From positions 67,139,594 to 67,203,593 of the forward strand of contig NC_069134.1 in NCBI RefSeq assembly GCF_026914265.1: a DNA stretch of 64,000 nucleotides, read 5' to 3'. A program made the position numbers and the translations under genes. Of this stretch, positions 24,574 to 37,193 are shown in pieces. Within the stretch, counting starts at the first letter, position 1, and each line of letters opens with the position of its first letter. Source of the stretch: Mya arenaria. Lineage: Eukaryota; Mollusca; Bivalvia; Myida; Myidae. The notes below the pieces were generated by a model that did not search any database, was not told the origin of the DNA, and saw only the letters and a program-made list of their open reading frames with translations.

Positions 24574-26900
24574 CTATATCGTTGACGTTGTAATGTCGCA
24601 TTTAATGCGTGTCAAAACTAGAGTTAATAATTGAATAATGTAATATTTTACCATTAACCATCGGCTTGTGTATAAACTGCTGTTGGTGCTGTTGTGACTA
24701 ATAAAATATCAACACGCACGTAATTGTTGTAGTACGTGCATGAATTATAATCGAATGTTCTAAATCGCCGCTATAATATGAAAGAGATAATACTACATGC
24801 GTTTGTATTAAAGACAACTTTCGAAAATACCTTGATGATTTCTATTTAGATTACTACAAAAGTATTTGATTAAACCATTAGTGTTATTATAATTTGATAG
24901 CAACAGTTTATATCACGATCCACCAAGCGACATTCTATTTATGGCGTGTTTCACGTGCTCCATGCCCATTCCGTACCTAAATGTAACTACTCATAGACAC
25001 TTGGTGTATTCCAGTCACAGACAGTGACCGATAAAATCTCTACGTTCACCCGATACCTTATTCAACAGAAATGTATGGGAAAGTCCAACGTTATTACTTA
25101 CTCAACTACCCTTTCGATATATGTTAATGAGGTAGATACATGGGCGCTAAATTTAGAATATATTTCCAGGGATACTTTGTGAATTTGTCGGGTGAAATAA
25201 CTGTTTAAATGACAAATTTCAGTTTACTACATACTGTATTGCACAGTAATGAAACTTTCCTATCAAATGTAGTAATATTTTGAACGCATAAAGAAAACTA
25301 TCCATATATGAAAGTGCCGATCTTAAAAAGGACATGTACCTCGGGTAATGATTTTCATTGGTAAACGGGGATCAAACCCAGCCCAAAACATGTACAATTT
25401 GATTTCCGGCCTGCATGCACTTTATATAAGCAATAAATGACAAACTTTTCTGTTCAGTGGTGCCCATTTTTTATACCTATCACTCTTCAAATGCTTTCTC
25501 TTTCAAAGTGTATTTACGTCTGTTTCCGAAGCATATGTATGTATTTTACTGGTTATTAGAAATGTTTAAAAAAAATGACCCGAATTCAGTATTCTCGTGT
25601 GTGGTTGTTCTATATGCCTATTTCTAATTGGTGAGTAAATGCATGTCATTGTTTATGGTTATTCAGTCATTCATCGTTTTGTTTAGTTTTCCATTCATTA
25701 CCACGTTGCACACGTGTACATTTCTTCAAACGCCTTTTGATATATGCATAGTTTTCATTGGCGTGAAATCTTTTCAATTCCTGTTCAGTGTCCATTTTTT
25801 ATATAATATTTTAGGTTTCATACATTTCTTCTTTGGAATACTTTTTGTTACATTTTACATATTCTGTTCGTATCCACCCTCACACATTTGTTTGACTTTA
25901 TATTCTTTACTACAACATTTCAATAACTGTCCGTATATATTAATGTTTAAATTTCTGTCAGTTTAGTACTGTGTTTGTATTCAAATATCTTTCACACCCC
26001 TGTGTAAGTCAGTGGCTATATACTCATCTTATCAGCTTTTTCAGTGACTCATCCAACTAAAATATTTTCTCACTCTATCAGTGATGTACTTTTAGCATTT
26101 TTTACTTTAGCAATTGGCAAAGGAAACTGTTAGTGTTTAAAATTTAATTTAAGTGTTTTATTATTTCCTCTTGTATACCTTTACGGCAATTATTTAGTTG
26201 AAAAATACGCATTTATGTGAAAAACTACAGAAACAAGCTCAGTAGCCATAAGTTTACAAATAAACCCGGTTAAGTCATATTTACAAATAAAATTTTGAAT
26301 TAAGTAATCTAGAATTATTTCATTTATGTAATATCACATTTAGGCTAAATGCGTCATTGGTAAAATTTAAGTTAGCACCTTTAAAAAATTCCTTGGTATT
26401 TTTTCCTTTCTTTGTAGTTATATAACATTTCTGTTCTTTTCTCTTTTAAATGTCATCACCACACGGTAATTGGGTATGGTAAATATACATTGGTACTTTT
26501 TTATACATATGATTGTATTTTTTTTCTCACCATGGATCCTAAAGAGGAAACATTCGGAGCAGGTTGACGTGGAGATGAACACCCACTTCTGGTACTCCAA
26601 AAATAATAAAAATAACTGAAGAACACATGTTAAAAGTGCTTTCAAAAATATTCATTTTCCATTGATGAAACCCTCCCTGTCAAAAGTTCATTTCAGGAGA
26701 CAGGAACCAATCCAAAATAAAAGCCCCATTCTCTAGCATCATAGCTCAACCAGGTGCATTTCAATTTACTCTAGGGCCTTCACAAGCAACCCATCGAGTA
26801 AAGTATCAAGTTATAAAATATCTAAATTACCTCACTGTTCTGGAGACGACCCTGTCCCAATGATTGAAATTGCAAACTATGATGGCGATATCAGGTACGC
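24574..26900. other. No gene recognised
   Basis: AT-rich. The 112-codon frame at 25628-25966 (plus) is almost wholly hydrophobic because of T-richness and has no domain signature; it is not called. Confidence 0.5.
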
Positions 26901-26944
26901 TGCCTGCGACATGGTAAAAAATACAGTCAAGCCAGCTACCCCAG

Positions 26945-29515
26945 CTACCAGGTAGTCCCTTCGAGGCACCAATGGTTCCCTTGGAGACACATGTAGTTTC
27001 TGACTCCATTCTACATACGCTTGAGGTAAATTATGGAGAACCATCCCGCAAAGGCATTACAATGCAGGATTTATTTTACGCAGGCCAGCGTGTTGATGAA
27101 TCTGTCACCGCATTTGAATGTCGCTATCCCTCCTGCAGGCTTTATTTCACCACAGTCACAGGGCAATTCTTTCAGCCATACTCGTGGGGGTAAACACAAA
27201 AGTCCTTGTAGTGGTATGACACACAAGGACTGACTGACATAGGTTCCATGGTTACAAATGTTTCTTCTTCTTTTTATTATTATTTACAAATAAGCCACCA
27301 TTACTAAAACTTTATGATTTTTGTATTAATCTTGATGTTGCTGTTGCCAATGGTAACAATTTAAACATATAAGGATGCATTGAAGTTAAAATTGCAATAC
27401 CTGCACTTGATTTAGAAATTTCAGTGACAGACTTTATAGTATTAGACACGAATATAAACTTATCGTACCCTGTTAGTTTGTCGTACGGCGCTCTAAGCTG
27501 GCTGCAGCCGTCATCGCCTCCGCTTTGCCAGAGCCCTGAAACATGAATTTTGACTCATTTGTATCACGCCGAGTCGAAAAATGGTCAACAAATGAGCATA
27601 CAGTTGTAGTCGCACCGTTTGAAACTGTCACAATAAATGGTGTTGCAAGAGTTCTCCGCCACAACATTCAAAAGGTGATTACTGAAAATCATTTTAGTTA
27701 ACAGTTCATTCATGGTTAGGCCCAATGTCTTGAAAGTACCACAGCATGTTGGTTATTCAAAAATGCCAGTCCGTGTTTAATGTGTCGGCTCAACCTCTTT
27801 TCATCAAACATAAATTTGACATTTGTTGCATTATGAAGTAACAGTGGTATATATGGCCTAACATCTAGCGTCTCTTCTCAACCTTCAACTTCATTTACCA
27901 GTATAAATGAGATAGGCGTGAATATTGACAGGAAATCTCACACCTGATCAGCTTCTTCACGTCAAGTATCTGGCAATTCGCAACATATCTTTTCTACAAG
28001 ACCGCCAAATATAAGTCACTGTAATCTGGTTAAGCACAATATTGTTCTCAATGATAACCCCCCATTCAAACAACCATACCATAGGATCCATCAAGGCATG
28101 GATTATAGCATTGGGAACGTAAAGCTTTTGGATAAGTAAACAGTGCAGGTGCTCCTTTCCAACGAGCAATGGAAAAACTCTAGACGATCTTCTCCTTTGC
28201 AAATGCCTTGTCTTTATTGACGAGATTCTCATTTTTTAGAGTCTCTTGATGAGCATACTGCCCGGTTGCAGGATTTATTCAAGCGCATTTCCTCTCATGA
28301 TCTCAAGCTCAACGGTTCTAAATGCGAACTCTTAAAGGGGCTTGATACCAGATGGTCCAAAAATCTGCCAATACATTATTTCCTCAGAACAAGCCTAGAA
28401 TTGTCAATGCCAGCCAGTAGGAGGCCGATTATACGTCACCTACAATGTTAAAATAATAAACGCAAAAATCCTGCTGCTGTCCCAGCTTTGTTTTCCCGTT
28501 TAAATTAGCGCATAACGGTTTCCCAGTTTAAATCTTGTTTGTTTGTGCGTATATACAAATGGACCGGCGTTATTTTAAACTTATAGGAATTTTGACGTGG
28601 TAAAATCTAGTAAATTTCGGATTGGAAAAGTGCGCAAAAACAAAGATGCACTGACCCTTCAAAAGGTAGTTGTATGACAAATTAGCCAATCCCCACCAAT
28701 TATTCAAATCTAAGATCATTCTGGGGCACTACAGGATTTTACCGCAGCTATATTAAGATTTACGCAAAAAAGATCTCAACAAGCTGCTTGAATGCCAGAA
28801 GTTGAAAAAGTTCAAGAAAAACAGAGTCCCCTAGATGATTTGTGGGCTTTGAGCAACCGTCCGACTTTGATCGCTTTATGGGGGAAATTAGCCTGTTTCC
28901 CTGTACTTGCATTTGCAGATTTTACCAAACCCTTTATGGTCCATACTGATGCAAGTGGTTATAGATAATGCGTGGTTCTGTTGCAGGAGCAATATGATGG
29001 AAATGAGAGCGTTTTTGCTATCGCCAGCTGAGGGACCCGCCCAAAAGAGCGGGTGTGGTTTGTGGTCACCAAGCCGGACAAGTGGGTTTTCTCCGGGTAT
29101 TCCGGTTTCCCCCACAACATAAGTACACACTCTCTCATCGTGCGAACGAGAGTGTTTAATATTATGTTGTGATAACTTTTTTCACAATCGTTGTAAAATA
29201 AATAAGTTTAAACTAAACTTAGTGAGCGGAGAAACACAGTCCATAAGTTGAAATACTTTGCGCTTTTGTGGGAAGTAACCGATAAGTTCCACGACTACTT
29301 ATATAATTATAATTAATTCACAGTCACGATTGGTAACAACCCGTTGACCTTTGTCATGACGAAAGCGAAGCTCGATGCAATCGGTCACAGCTGGGTCGCT
29401 GCTTTATCAGTTTACAATTTTGACATTGTTTACAAGTCGGGCAAGCTGAACGGTGACTGTGATGGCTTGAGTCGCTATCCCAAATTGTTTCTGAAGCTAT
29501 CAAAGAGCCTGGTCA
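26945..29515 (+). pseudogene. Ty3/Gypsy-type LTR retrotransposon remnant (gag, RT, RNase H)
   Basis: Decayed plus-strand pieces in the expected order. Gag-like, 26970-27130 (EVNYGEPSRKGITMQDL, then QRVDESVTAFECR). A protease-RT linker-like piece, about 27550-27665. RT pieces: an N-terminal strip near 28040-28090 (NDNPPFKQPYHRI), the catalytic strand as VYIDEI (near 28210; the usual YxDD has its second Asp changed to Glu), and the thumb-side strip 28250-28320 (LNGSKCELLK). RNase H start near 28895-29020 (VLAFADFTKPFMVHTDASG) and RNase H end 29330-29510 (NPLTFVMTKAKLDA, CDGLSRYP). Frames shift and stops intervene. A SINE-like insert splits RNase H. No integrase or LTRs identified. Confidence 0.8.
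29050..29217 (+). mobile_element. Truncated SINE (tail domain) inserted in the Gypsy RNase H region
   Basis: Carries 'gtggtcaccaagccggacaa', 'gtgggttttctccgggtatt' and a 3' part 'gttgtgataacttttttcac', matching in order the 3' half of the SINE at 51661-51930. It lacks the tRNA-like head and separates the two halves of the retrotransposon RNase H region. The central ctccgggt..tccggttt domain resembles a conserved SINE domain known from molluscs and other animals (possibly Nin-DC, named from memory). Confidence 0.65.
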
Positions 29516-29799
29516 TTCAATGGTCATGCCGAATTGTGGCCACAAAGGGGGTAATCAATTAGTGCCAATTTACGGACTATGAGAAGCAGTATCCGGCAGT
29601 TTTATTTCAATACCGCTTCATGACTATAAAACCGATCTGTATCGGGTTTTTTTCTGACGTTCATAAGAATACAACCTGTCACAAACAATCGATGAGAATT
29701 TAGTTTATATTATCTAAATGGTAAAGTTAACAGTCAATATATGGTGTGTGAGTGAAACGGAAAACGAGATTGAAAATAATAATTATATTTTAATTAAAT

Positions 29800-29900
29800 T
29801 TTAAATAAATACGTAAACGAACAAACAGCGTCATTTAATAAATAAATGAGCAAATAAAATAAATGAATAAATAAAATAAATAAATAAATGAATAAGTGGT
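29800..29900. repeat. (AAAT)n-rich microsatellite
   Basis: Imperfect run of aaat/aaatg tetramers and pentamers. The rest of 29520-30000 shows nothing else. Confidence 0.8.
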
Positions 29901-30008
29901 TTCACAGTTAAACGAATAAAAGTACATGAATAAGATTGTATTGTAAAAGAGAATTACAAATAATACAACACAACAGATATAACCTGGTTCATGATTAATA
30001 TAATCAGT

Positions 30009-30766
30009 CTATTCTTTTAAGTCTAAGCAAAACACACAACACCATTCTGCCCCTGCTTCAAGACTCGCCCTTAGATCATACTTTTCAGCCGGACACAGAC
30101 ACTCAAAATGATATCTTACAGCCAAATGTCCAAATTGCTCCTTGTCCGCTTGCTCTCTCTTCGTCTGCTCCTCTTTCTGTATCTTCTCCACATCCCTTTT
30201 ACTTCTCTTCACTAGCCTTCCCCTTCAAGCTTTCGCTTTCGCTTTTCATGTCGCTGTATTGAACGCTCCTCCAGTTTTGGTTAACATTTTACTGACTGAC
30301 ATGTGATACTTAGGTAACGCTTGTTCATGGTCATCTTTATCGCAGGTATTTATTCATTGCGTATATATCGTCATGTCAAGTTCAAGATCATAGTGCCTAA
30401 ATGGTTAGTTTCAAAGTAAGTTCAAAACTGATTGCCTGAGCGTTTCGCTATCAGTTGGACATAACCGCGGGCCTGGTCCCTCGTTAGGCTGAAGCGCTGG
30501 CCCGCGCAATACAGAGCGAAATTAACCAATCTAGTTCGTTCTTGCTCCGTTAGCTGCTTTTTTCTCGTACTATCATTGTGGCCATGTACTTTAGACCGAG
30601 GAACGCCGATATCCCGTGCTGCCTTTGAAAAGCTCATAATTCCTCGGCGCAAACTGGACATGGTCAGTTTCAGATATTCGCACGTGTATTTCATTGCCCT
30701 ATCGTTGAGTAAAATAAAAACACACATATATGTGTACTTTTGGTTATTGTGTATGTTATAATGCAT
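30009..30766 (-). pseudogene. Internally deleted pogo/Tigger-like transposase
   Basis: On the minus strand, 30422-30670 encodes an N-terminal helix-turn-helix of the Psq/CENP-B type (RRGIMSFSKAARDIGVPRSK, then LTEQERTRLVNFALYCAGQ), the DNA-binding part of pogo/Tigger transposases. About 200 bp further on, 30009-30290 encodes a Lys/Arg/Glu-rich linker (EKRKRKLEGEG) and a Cys-rich end (HFECLCPAEKYD, EWCCVFCLD) like the C-terminal zinc-binding tail of these proteins. The DDE catalytic core that should lie between is absent. This is the layout of a non-autonomous deletion derivative. The zinc-tail assignment is less certain than the HTH. Confidence 0.6.
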
Positions 30767-30769
30767 TTA

Positions 30770-31835
30770 TTGGTAACAACCGCGCATTAATTGTAGTTAA
30801 ACACGACATAAGATAATTAGTTATACAACATTAAGAAATGAACCTATACAATTATACTGCAGATAACTTATGATCATCAATATCAAATTTTCCTAAAACG
30901 AGTGGATTTTTTTTTATCAACATCTTAACCTTGAAGATATCAGGATCGATTTAAATTGATATTATTACATGTCATTCATAATACTTCCAAAATTAAAATA
31001 GGATTGATTTCATAGTAGTCCCAATGTTCAATTAATATTGACTTCATCACGTTCATCAATAGTTTTCATTAAAATATGTAAACAGCTACATTTCTTTGCT
31101 TTCACTTTTTAATTATTGTCCATTGTACATTTTATCCAACATGGAATGAATGCATTTGTCGACTTTTTAAGGGTTATTAACGGCTCATTAACTTTAATTT
31201 CCCCATGGAGCGACTCTATTAAACAGGGAAGTAACACTGGTAGTCAAGCATTTACAGCGCTGGAGTAGTCTCGCTTTAACAACGCGTCTAAAACCATATC
31301 ATGGCAACATGAAATTTTGAATTTGGTCTCAATATTGTTTGCGGGCAACATGAAAATAACATTTCAACAGGCTTTTTTAAAAAACATATGTTGCTGTGAT
31401 CCATCGAATAATAATTGTTGTAATTTGACAACGAATATCATTTGTTTTAGAGTTCACATAATAGACACCACCACAGTATACATAAATTAGTGGAACGAAA
31501 TTGAAGCTATTTTGAAAAATGTGTGTTTATTTTTTAAGCATTTGAATTAAAAAAAAACACTGCGTTATACTCCATGTAATATGTGTAAGTTTTGTGATTC
31601 AAGCAATCTCATGTAGCCAAAGATAAATATTAACTAGTAATACACCTCTCTAATTGTCTGCATCATTATGTTTTTATTATCATATGTTTGTTTTACATTT
31701 TTTTTATTTTTTCATAGACTGTATTTATTGTGTTATTGCTGCTTTGTGTCGCCATTGTATATGTACATGTTTTACCAGTTGGTCTATGACCTTCTTAGAA
31801 ATAAATGCTTTGTTTTCTTCTGTTCATAACGAAAT
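30770..31835. other. AT-rich DNA, no gene recognised
   Basis: No supported exon, RNA gene or repeat between the pogo remnant and the 63-bp array. Confidence 0.5.
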
Positions 31836-34800
31836 GGAGAATGCACATGACGATCAGTATAGATAACATAATGGAATGTGCACATAACGAAACAGAGAAC
31901 AAACCTTACATGTTGATAAGCAAACATATCATAATGAAGTGTGCACAACCGGAGAATGCACCTTATAAAATGATCAGTACATTTAATATAATGAAAGCTG
32001 CACATAACGAGATATAGAACATAACTAACATATTGATCAGTACACATAACATAATTAAGTGTGCTGCACATAATGACATGTAGAATAACATGTTCATTAG
32101 TATACATAGCATCTTGATAAGTATACATATGATCTTGATAAGTATACATAGCATCTTGACAAGTATACACAGCATAATGAAATGTGCACATAATGAAATG
32201 AAGAATGCACCAGACATGTTGATAAGTATACATAGCATAATGAAATGTGCACATAATAAAATGGAGTACAAACCTCACATGTTGAAAAGTAAACATAACA
32301 TAATGTAGTAATATGTACATTATAAAATAGAGAATGAACCAGACATGTTGATAAGTATACATAGCATAATGAACCATGCACATAATAAATGGAGAATGCA
32401 CCTGACATGTTGATTAGTATACATAGCATATTGAAGTATGCACATAACGAAATGGAGAATGCACTTGGCATGTTGATAAGTATACATAGCATAATGAAGT
32501 ATGCACATACCGAAATAGAGAATGATCTTGGCATGTTGATAAGTATACATAGCATAATGAAGTATGCATATAACGAAATGGAGAATGCACTTGACATGTT
32601 GATAAGTATACATAGCATAATGAAGTATGCATATAACGAAATGAAGAATGCACTTGACATGTTGATAAGTATACATAGCATATTGAAGTATGCACATAAC
32701 GAAATGGAGAATGCACTTGGCATGTTGATAAGTATACATAGCATAATGAAGTATGCACATAATAAATAAAGAATAAACCTGACATGTTGATAAGCATACA
32801 TAACATAATGAAGTATGCACATAACAAAATGGAGAATGCACTTGACATGTTGATAAGTATACATAGCATAATGAAGTATGCACATAACGAAATGGAGAAT
32901 GCACTTGACATGTTGATAAGTATACATAGCATAATGAAGTATGCACATAACGAAATGGAGAATGCACTTGACATGTTGATAAGTATACATAGCATAATGA
33001 AGTATGCACATAACGAAATGGAGAATGCACTTGACATGTTGATAAGTATACATAGCAGAATGAAGTATGCACGTAACGATTTGGAGAATGCACTTGACAT
33101 GTTGATAAGTATACATAGCATAATGAAGTATGCACATAATAAATGAAGAATGATCCAGACATGTTGACAAGCATACATAGCATAATGAAGTATGCACATA
33201 ACGAAATGGAGAATGCACTTGGCATGTTGATAAGTATACATAGCATATTGAAGTATGCACATAACGAAATGGAGAATGCACTTGGCATGTTGATAAGTAT
33301 ACATAGCATAATGAAGTATGCATATAACGAAATGGAGAATGCACTTGACATGTTGATAAGTATACATAGCATAATGAAGTATGCACGTAACGATTTGGAG
33401 AATGCACTTGACATGTTGATAAGTATACATAGCATAATGAAGTATGCACATAATAAATGAAGAATGATCCAGACATGTTGACAAGCATACATAGCATAAT
33501 GAAGTATGCACATAACGAAATGGAGAATGAACCTGACATGTTGATAAGTATACATAGCATATTGAAGTATGCACATAACGAAATGGAGAATGCACTTGGC
33601 ATGTTGATAAGTATACATAGCATATTGAAGTATGCACATAACGAAATGGAGAATGCACTTGGCATGTTGATAAGTATACATAGCATAATGAAGTATGCAT
33701 CTAACGAAATGGAGAATGCACTTGACATGTTGATAAGTATACATAGCATATTGAAGTATGCACATAATAAATGAAGAATGCACTTGGCATGTTGATAAGT
33801 ATACATAGCATAATGAAGTATGCACATAATAAATGAAGAATAAACCAGACATGTTGATAAGCATACATAGCATAATGAAGTATGCACATAACGAAATGGA
33901 GAATGCACTTGACATGTTGGTAGGTATACATAGCATAATGAAGTATGCACATAACGAAACGGAGAATGATCTTGGCATGTTGATAAGTATACATAGCATA
34001 ATGAATTATGCATATAACGAAATGGAGAATGCACTTGACATGTTGATAAGTATACATAGCATAATGAAGTATGCACATAACGAAATGGAGAATGCAATTG
34101 ACATGTTGATAAGAATACATAGCATAATGAAGTATGCACATAACGAAATGGAGAATGCACTTGGCAGTTGATAAGTATACATAGCATAATGAAGTATGCA
34201 CATAACGAAATGGAGAATGCACTTGACATGTTGATAAGTATACATAGCATAATGAAGTATGAATATAACGAAATGGAGAATGCACTTGACATGTTGATAA
34301 GTATACATAGCATAATGAAGTATGCACATAACGAAATGGAGAATGCACTTGGCATGTTGATAAGTATACATAGCATAATGAAGTATGTATATAACGAAAT
34401 GGAGAATGCACTTGACATGTTGATAAGTATACATAGCATAATGAAGTATGCACGTAACGATTTGGAGAATGCACTTGACATGTTGATAAGTATGCATAGC
34501 ATAATGAAGTATGCACATAATAAATGAAGAATGAACCAGACATGTTGATAAGTATACATAGCATAATGAAGTATGCACATAATAAATGAAGAATGAACCA
34601 GACATGTTGATAAGTATACATAGCATAATGAAGTATGCACATAACGAAATGGAGAATGCACTTGGCATCTTGATAAGCATACATAGCATAATGAAGTATG
34701 CACATAATAAATGAAGAATGAACCAGACATGTTGATAAGTATACATAGCATAATGAAGTATGCACATAACGAAATGGAGAATGCACTTGGCATGTTGATA

Positions 34801-35710
34801 AGTATACATAGCATAATGAAGTATGCATATAACGAAATGGAGAATGCACTTGACATGTTGATAAGTATACATAGCATAATGAAGTATGCACATAACGAAA
34901 TGGAGAATGCACTTGACATGTTGATAAGTATACATAGCATAATGAAGTATGCACATAACGAAATGGAGAATGCACTTGGCATGTTGATAAGTATACATAG
35001 CATAATGAAGTATGCATATAACGAAATGGAGAATGCACTTGACATGTTGATAAGTATACATAGCATAATGAAGTATGCACGTAACGATTTGGAGAATGCA
35101 CTTGACATGTTGATAAGTATGCATAGCATAATGAAGTATGCACGTAACGATTTGGAGAATGCACTTGACATGTTGATAAGTATACATAGCATAATGAAGT
35201 ATGCACATAATAAATGAAGAATGAACCAGACATGTTGATAAGTATACATAGCATGTTGATAAGTATACATAGCATGTTGATAAGTATACATAGCATGTTG
35301 ATAAGTAAACATAGCATGTTGATAAGTATTCATAGCATGTTGATAAGTATACATAGCATGTTGATACGTATACATAGCATAATGAAATGTGCACATAATA
35401 AATGGAGAATGCCCCTGACATGTTGATAAGTATACATAGCATAATGAAGCATGCACATAATAAATGAAGAATGAACCAGTCATGTTGATAAGTACACATA
35501 GCATGTTGATAAGTATACATAGCATGTTGATAAGTATACATAGCATGTTGATAAGTAAACATAGCATGTTGATAAGTATACATAGCATGTTGATAAGTAT
35601 ACATAGCATGTTGATACGTATACATAGCATGATGAAATGTGCACATAATAAATGGAGAATGCACCTGACATGTTGATAAGTATACATAGCATAACGAAAT
35701 GTGCACACTT
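31836..35710. repeat. 63-bp satellite array (3 x 21-bp ancestry), ~3.9 kb
   Basis: Unit of 63 bp: 'ttgacatgttgataagtata' + 'catagcataatgaagtatgc' + 'acataacgaaatggagaatg' + 'cac'. The left 600 bp are diverged and the interior is nearly homogeneous. The thirds of the unit resemble each other ('cataatgaagtatgcacata' against 'cgaaatggagaatgcacttg'), and in 35230-35380 and 35480-35635 the array is a pure 21-mer run of 'catgttgataagtatacata', so the 63-mer derives from a 21-mer. Because 63 is divisible by three and the unit lacks stops in several frames, long frames appear (1203 codons on the minus strand). These are not annotated as genes. Confidence 0.95.
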
Positions 35711-35929
35711 ATTACAATTGTTTCAATTTACCGAAACGACAATTATTCTTATGAAGGATTTCGAAATGAATTTGAAAAAGGAGTAGAAAACACGGTATTT
35801 ATACCTTATGAGACGACTTTTAATTACTGTAAATCTTTTAGGACCCAACAGTCATTTAATATTTGTGCGTTTCAATTATTTATTTCACAGTAACAATCCT
35901 GTTATCAGTAATTTTTATTTTTCAAAAAT

Positions 35930-36160
35930 GGATTCAAGGACAGTAATGTCAGGTGCGTTCAGGTTTCCTGGTTCGTTGTTTGGGGTTAAAAATGTCCTCG
36001 ATTCGTATAAACATTGTTTATGAATTTTGAATGATACCCCTTTATATACTTACTAAATAATCCCAATGGTAGTAATGTCAGATGCGTCCAGGTTACCTGG
36101 TTCATTGTTTTGGGTAAACAACGCCCTCGATTCGGTATTCGGTATAAACGTTGTTTTCTA
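35930..36160. repeat. Local direct duplication, ~125-bp offset
   Basis: Two diverged copies (about 35940-36020 and 36066-36155) share 'agtaatgtcaggtgcgttca', 'cctggttcgttgttt' and 'ccctcgattcg...ataaac'. No coding signal. The surrounding stretch from 35711 to 37190 shows no gene. Confidence 0.65.
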
Positions 36161-37193
36161 TATGTTAAAACGATATTTCTAGAAACCACCTTGGACACCG
36201 AATGAAGAGCAATTGCATGTTTACACTGTGTCGGAATACCCTATGTACACTAACATATATGTACAACTTCCTCGTGTCAAACAATAACACAAAGGGGTTT
36301 CTACCAGGAATCAACTCAGGAATTTTAGCGACGCTTTAGTAGAGCCTTGAGATAAAATTAAAGAAGTTTGCGCTCTTGTTGATTTTATGATAAATCCAAA
36401 GCCCTTGGCGGAGTTAAGCATCGACGTTTTCTTTTAAGCATTATTATTCAATGTACTTTATAGTGTTAGAAAAATGATTAATAAATAAATGATAAAAAAT
36501 CATCGGTACCTTGCACATTGTAACGAGTATATATTGTTTAAAATAACACGTGAAACCCACAATTTGTGCTCATTTCAAGAAAATATCATTCAGCATGCAA
36601 TATTAAATACTACTGAAATGGCCAGAAACCATGTGTAAGGTTTCCCGAGCTGGCCGGACTTTTGAATACCGGGCAATAGTTCGGTGGCCGTAATACTGTT
36701 GTTCTTTTGCATATTCTTACATTTTGCTATAAGTAACAAATCTTTTTGAGAAAAATTGATAGATATTATATTGAATTACTTTTCAATTATGTAACCATTG
36801 CACCAATCGGACAAATATTTGTATATTGTCAGTTAATCACCCTTATGGATTTAATTCGAATTAAATCCGATAACCGCAATCCGATTTTTGAAAAATGTTC
36901 ATTGAGGAATGCATAACGTGGTAATATGGAACAAAATAAAATGTGCTTACATTTATAATATTTATTGATGGTAAATTAATATGCAAAGCACATCAGAGGT
37001 TCGGAGGTCCGGAGACATTTCATTTTATGCAAAGCGATTTAATTACAATAACATAACAAAAACATGTATACATAACACATTGCACAAAATGAGGAAATTT
37101 TCACCGAAATAGAAATTTGAAAAATAAAAAGTGTGTAAAAGATTGTCTTATTTTTTTAATTTAATTCACAAACTTACTGCTCAAATACGCATT

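Noticed and set aside
25628-25966. 112-codon hydrophobic frame
   Set aside because: T-rich composition explains the hydrophobicity; no motif, no splice partners.
32097-35708. 1203-codon minus-strand frame and overlapping 428-566-codon frames
   Set aside because: All are read through a 63-bp satellite whose period is a multiple of three; several frames and both strands are open at once, and the peptide is a monotonous 21-residue repeat with no start context or splice evidence.
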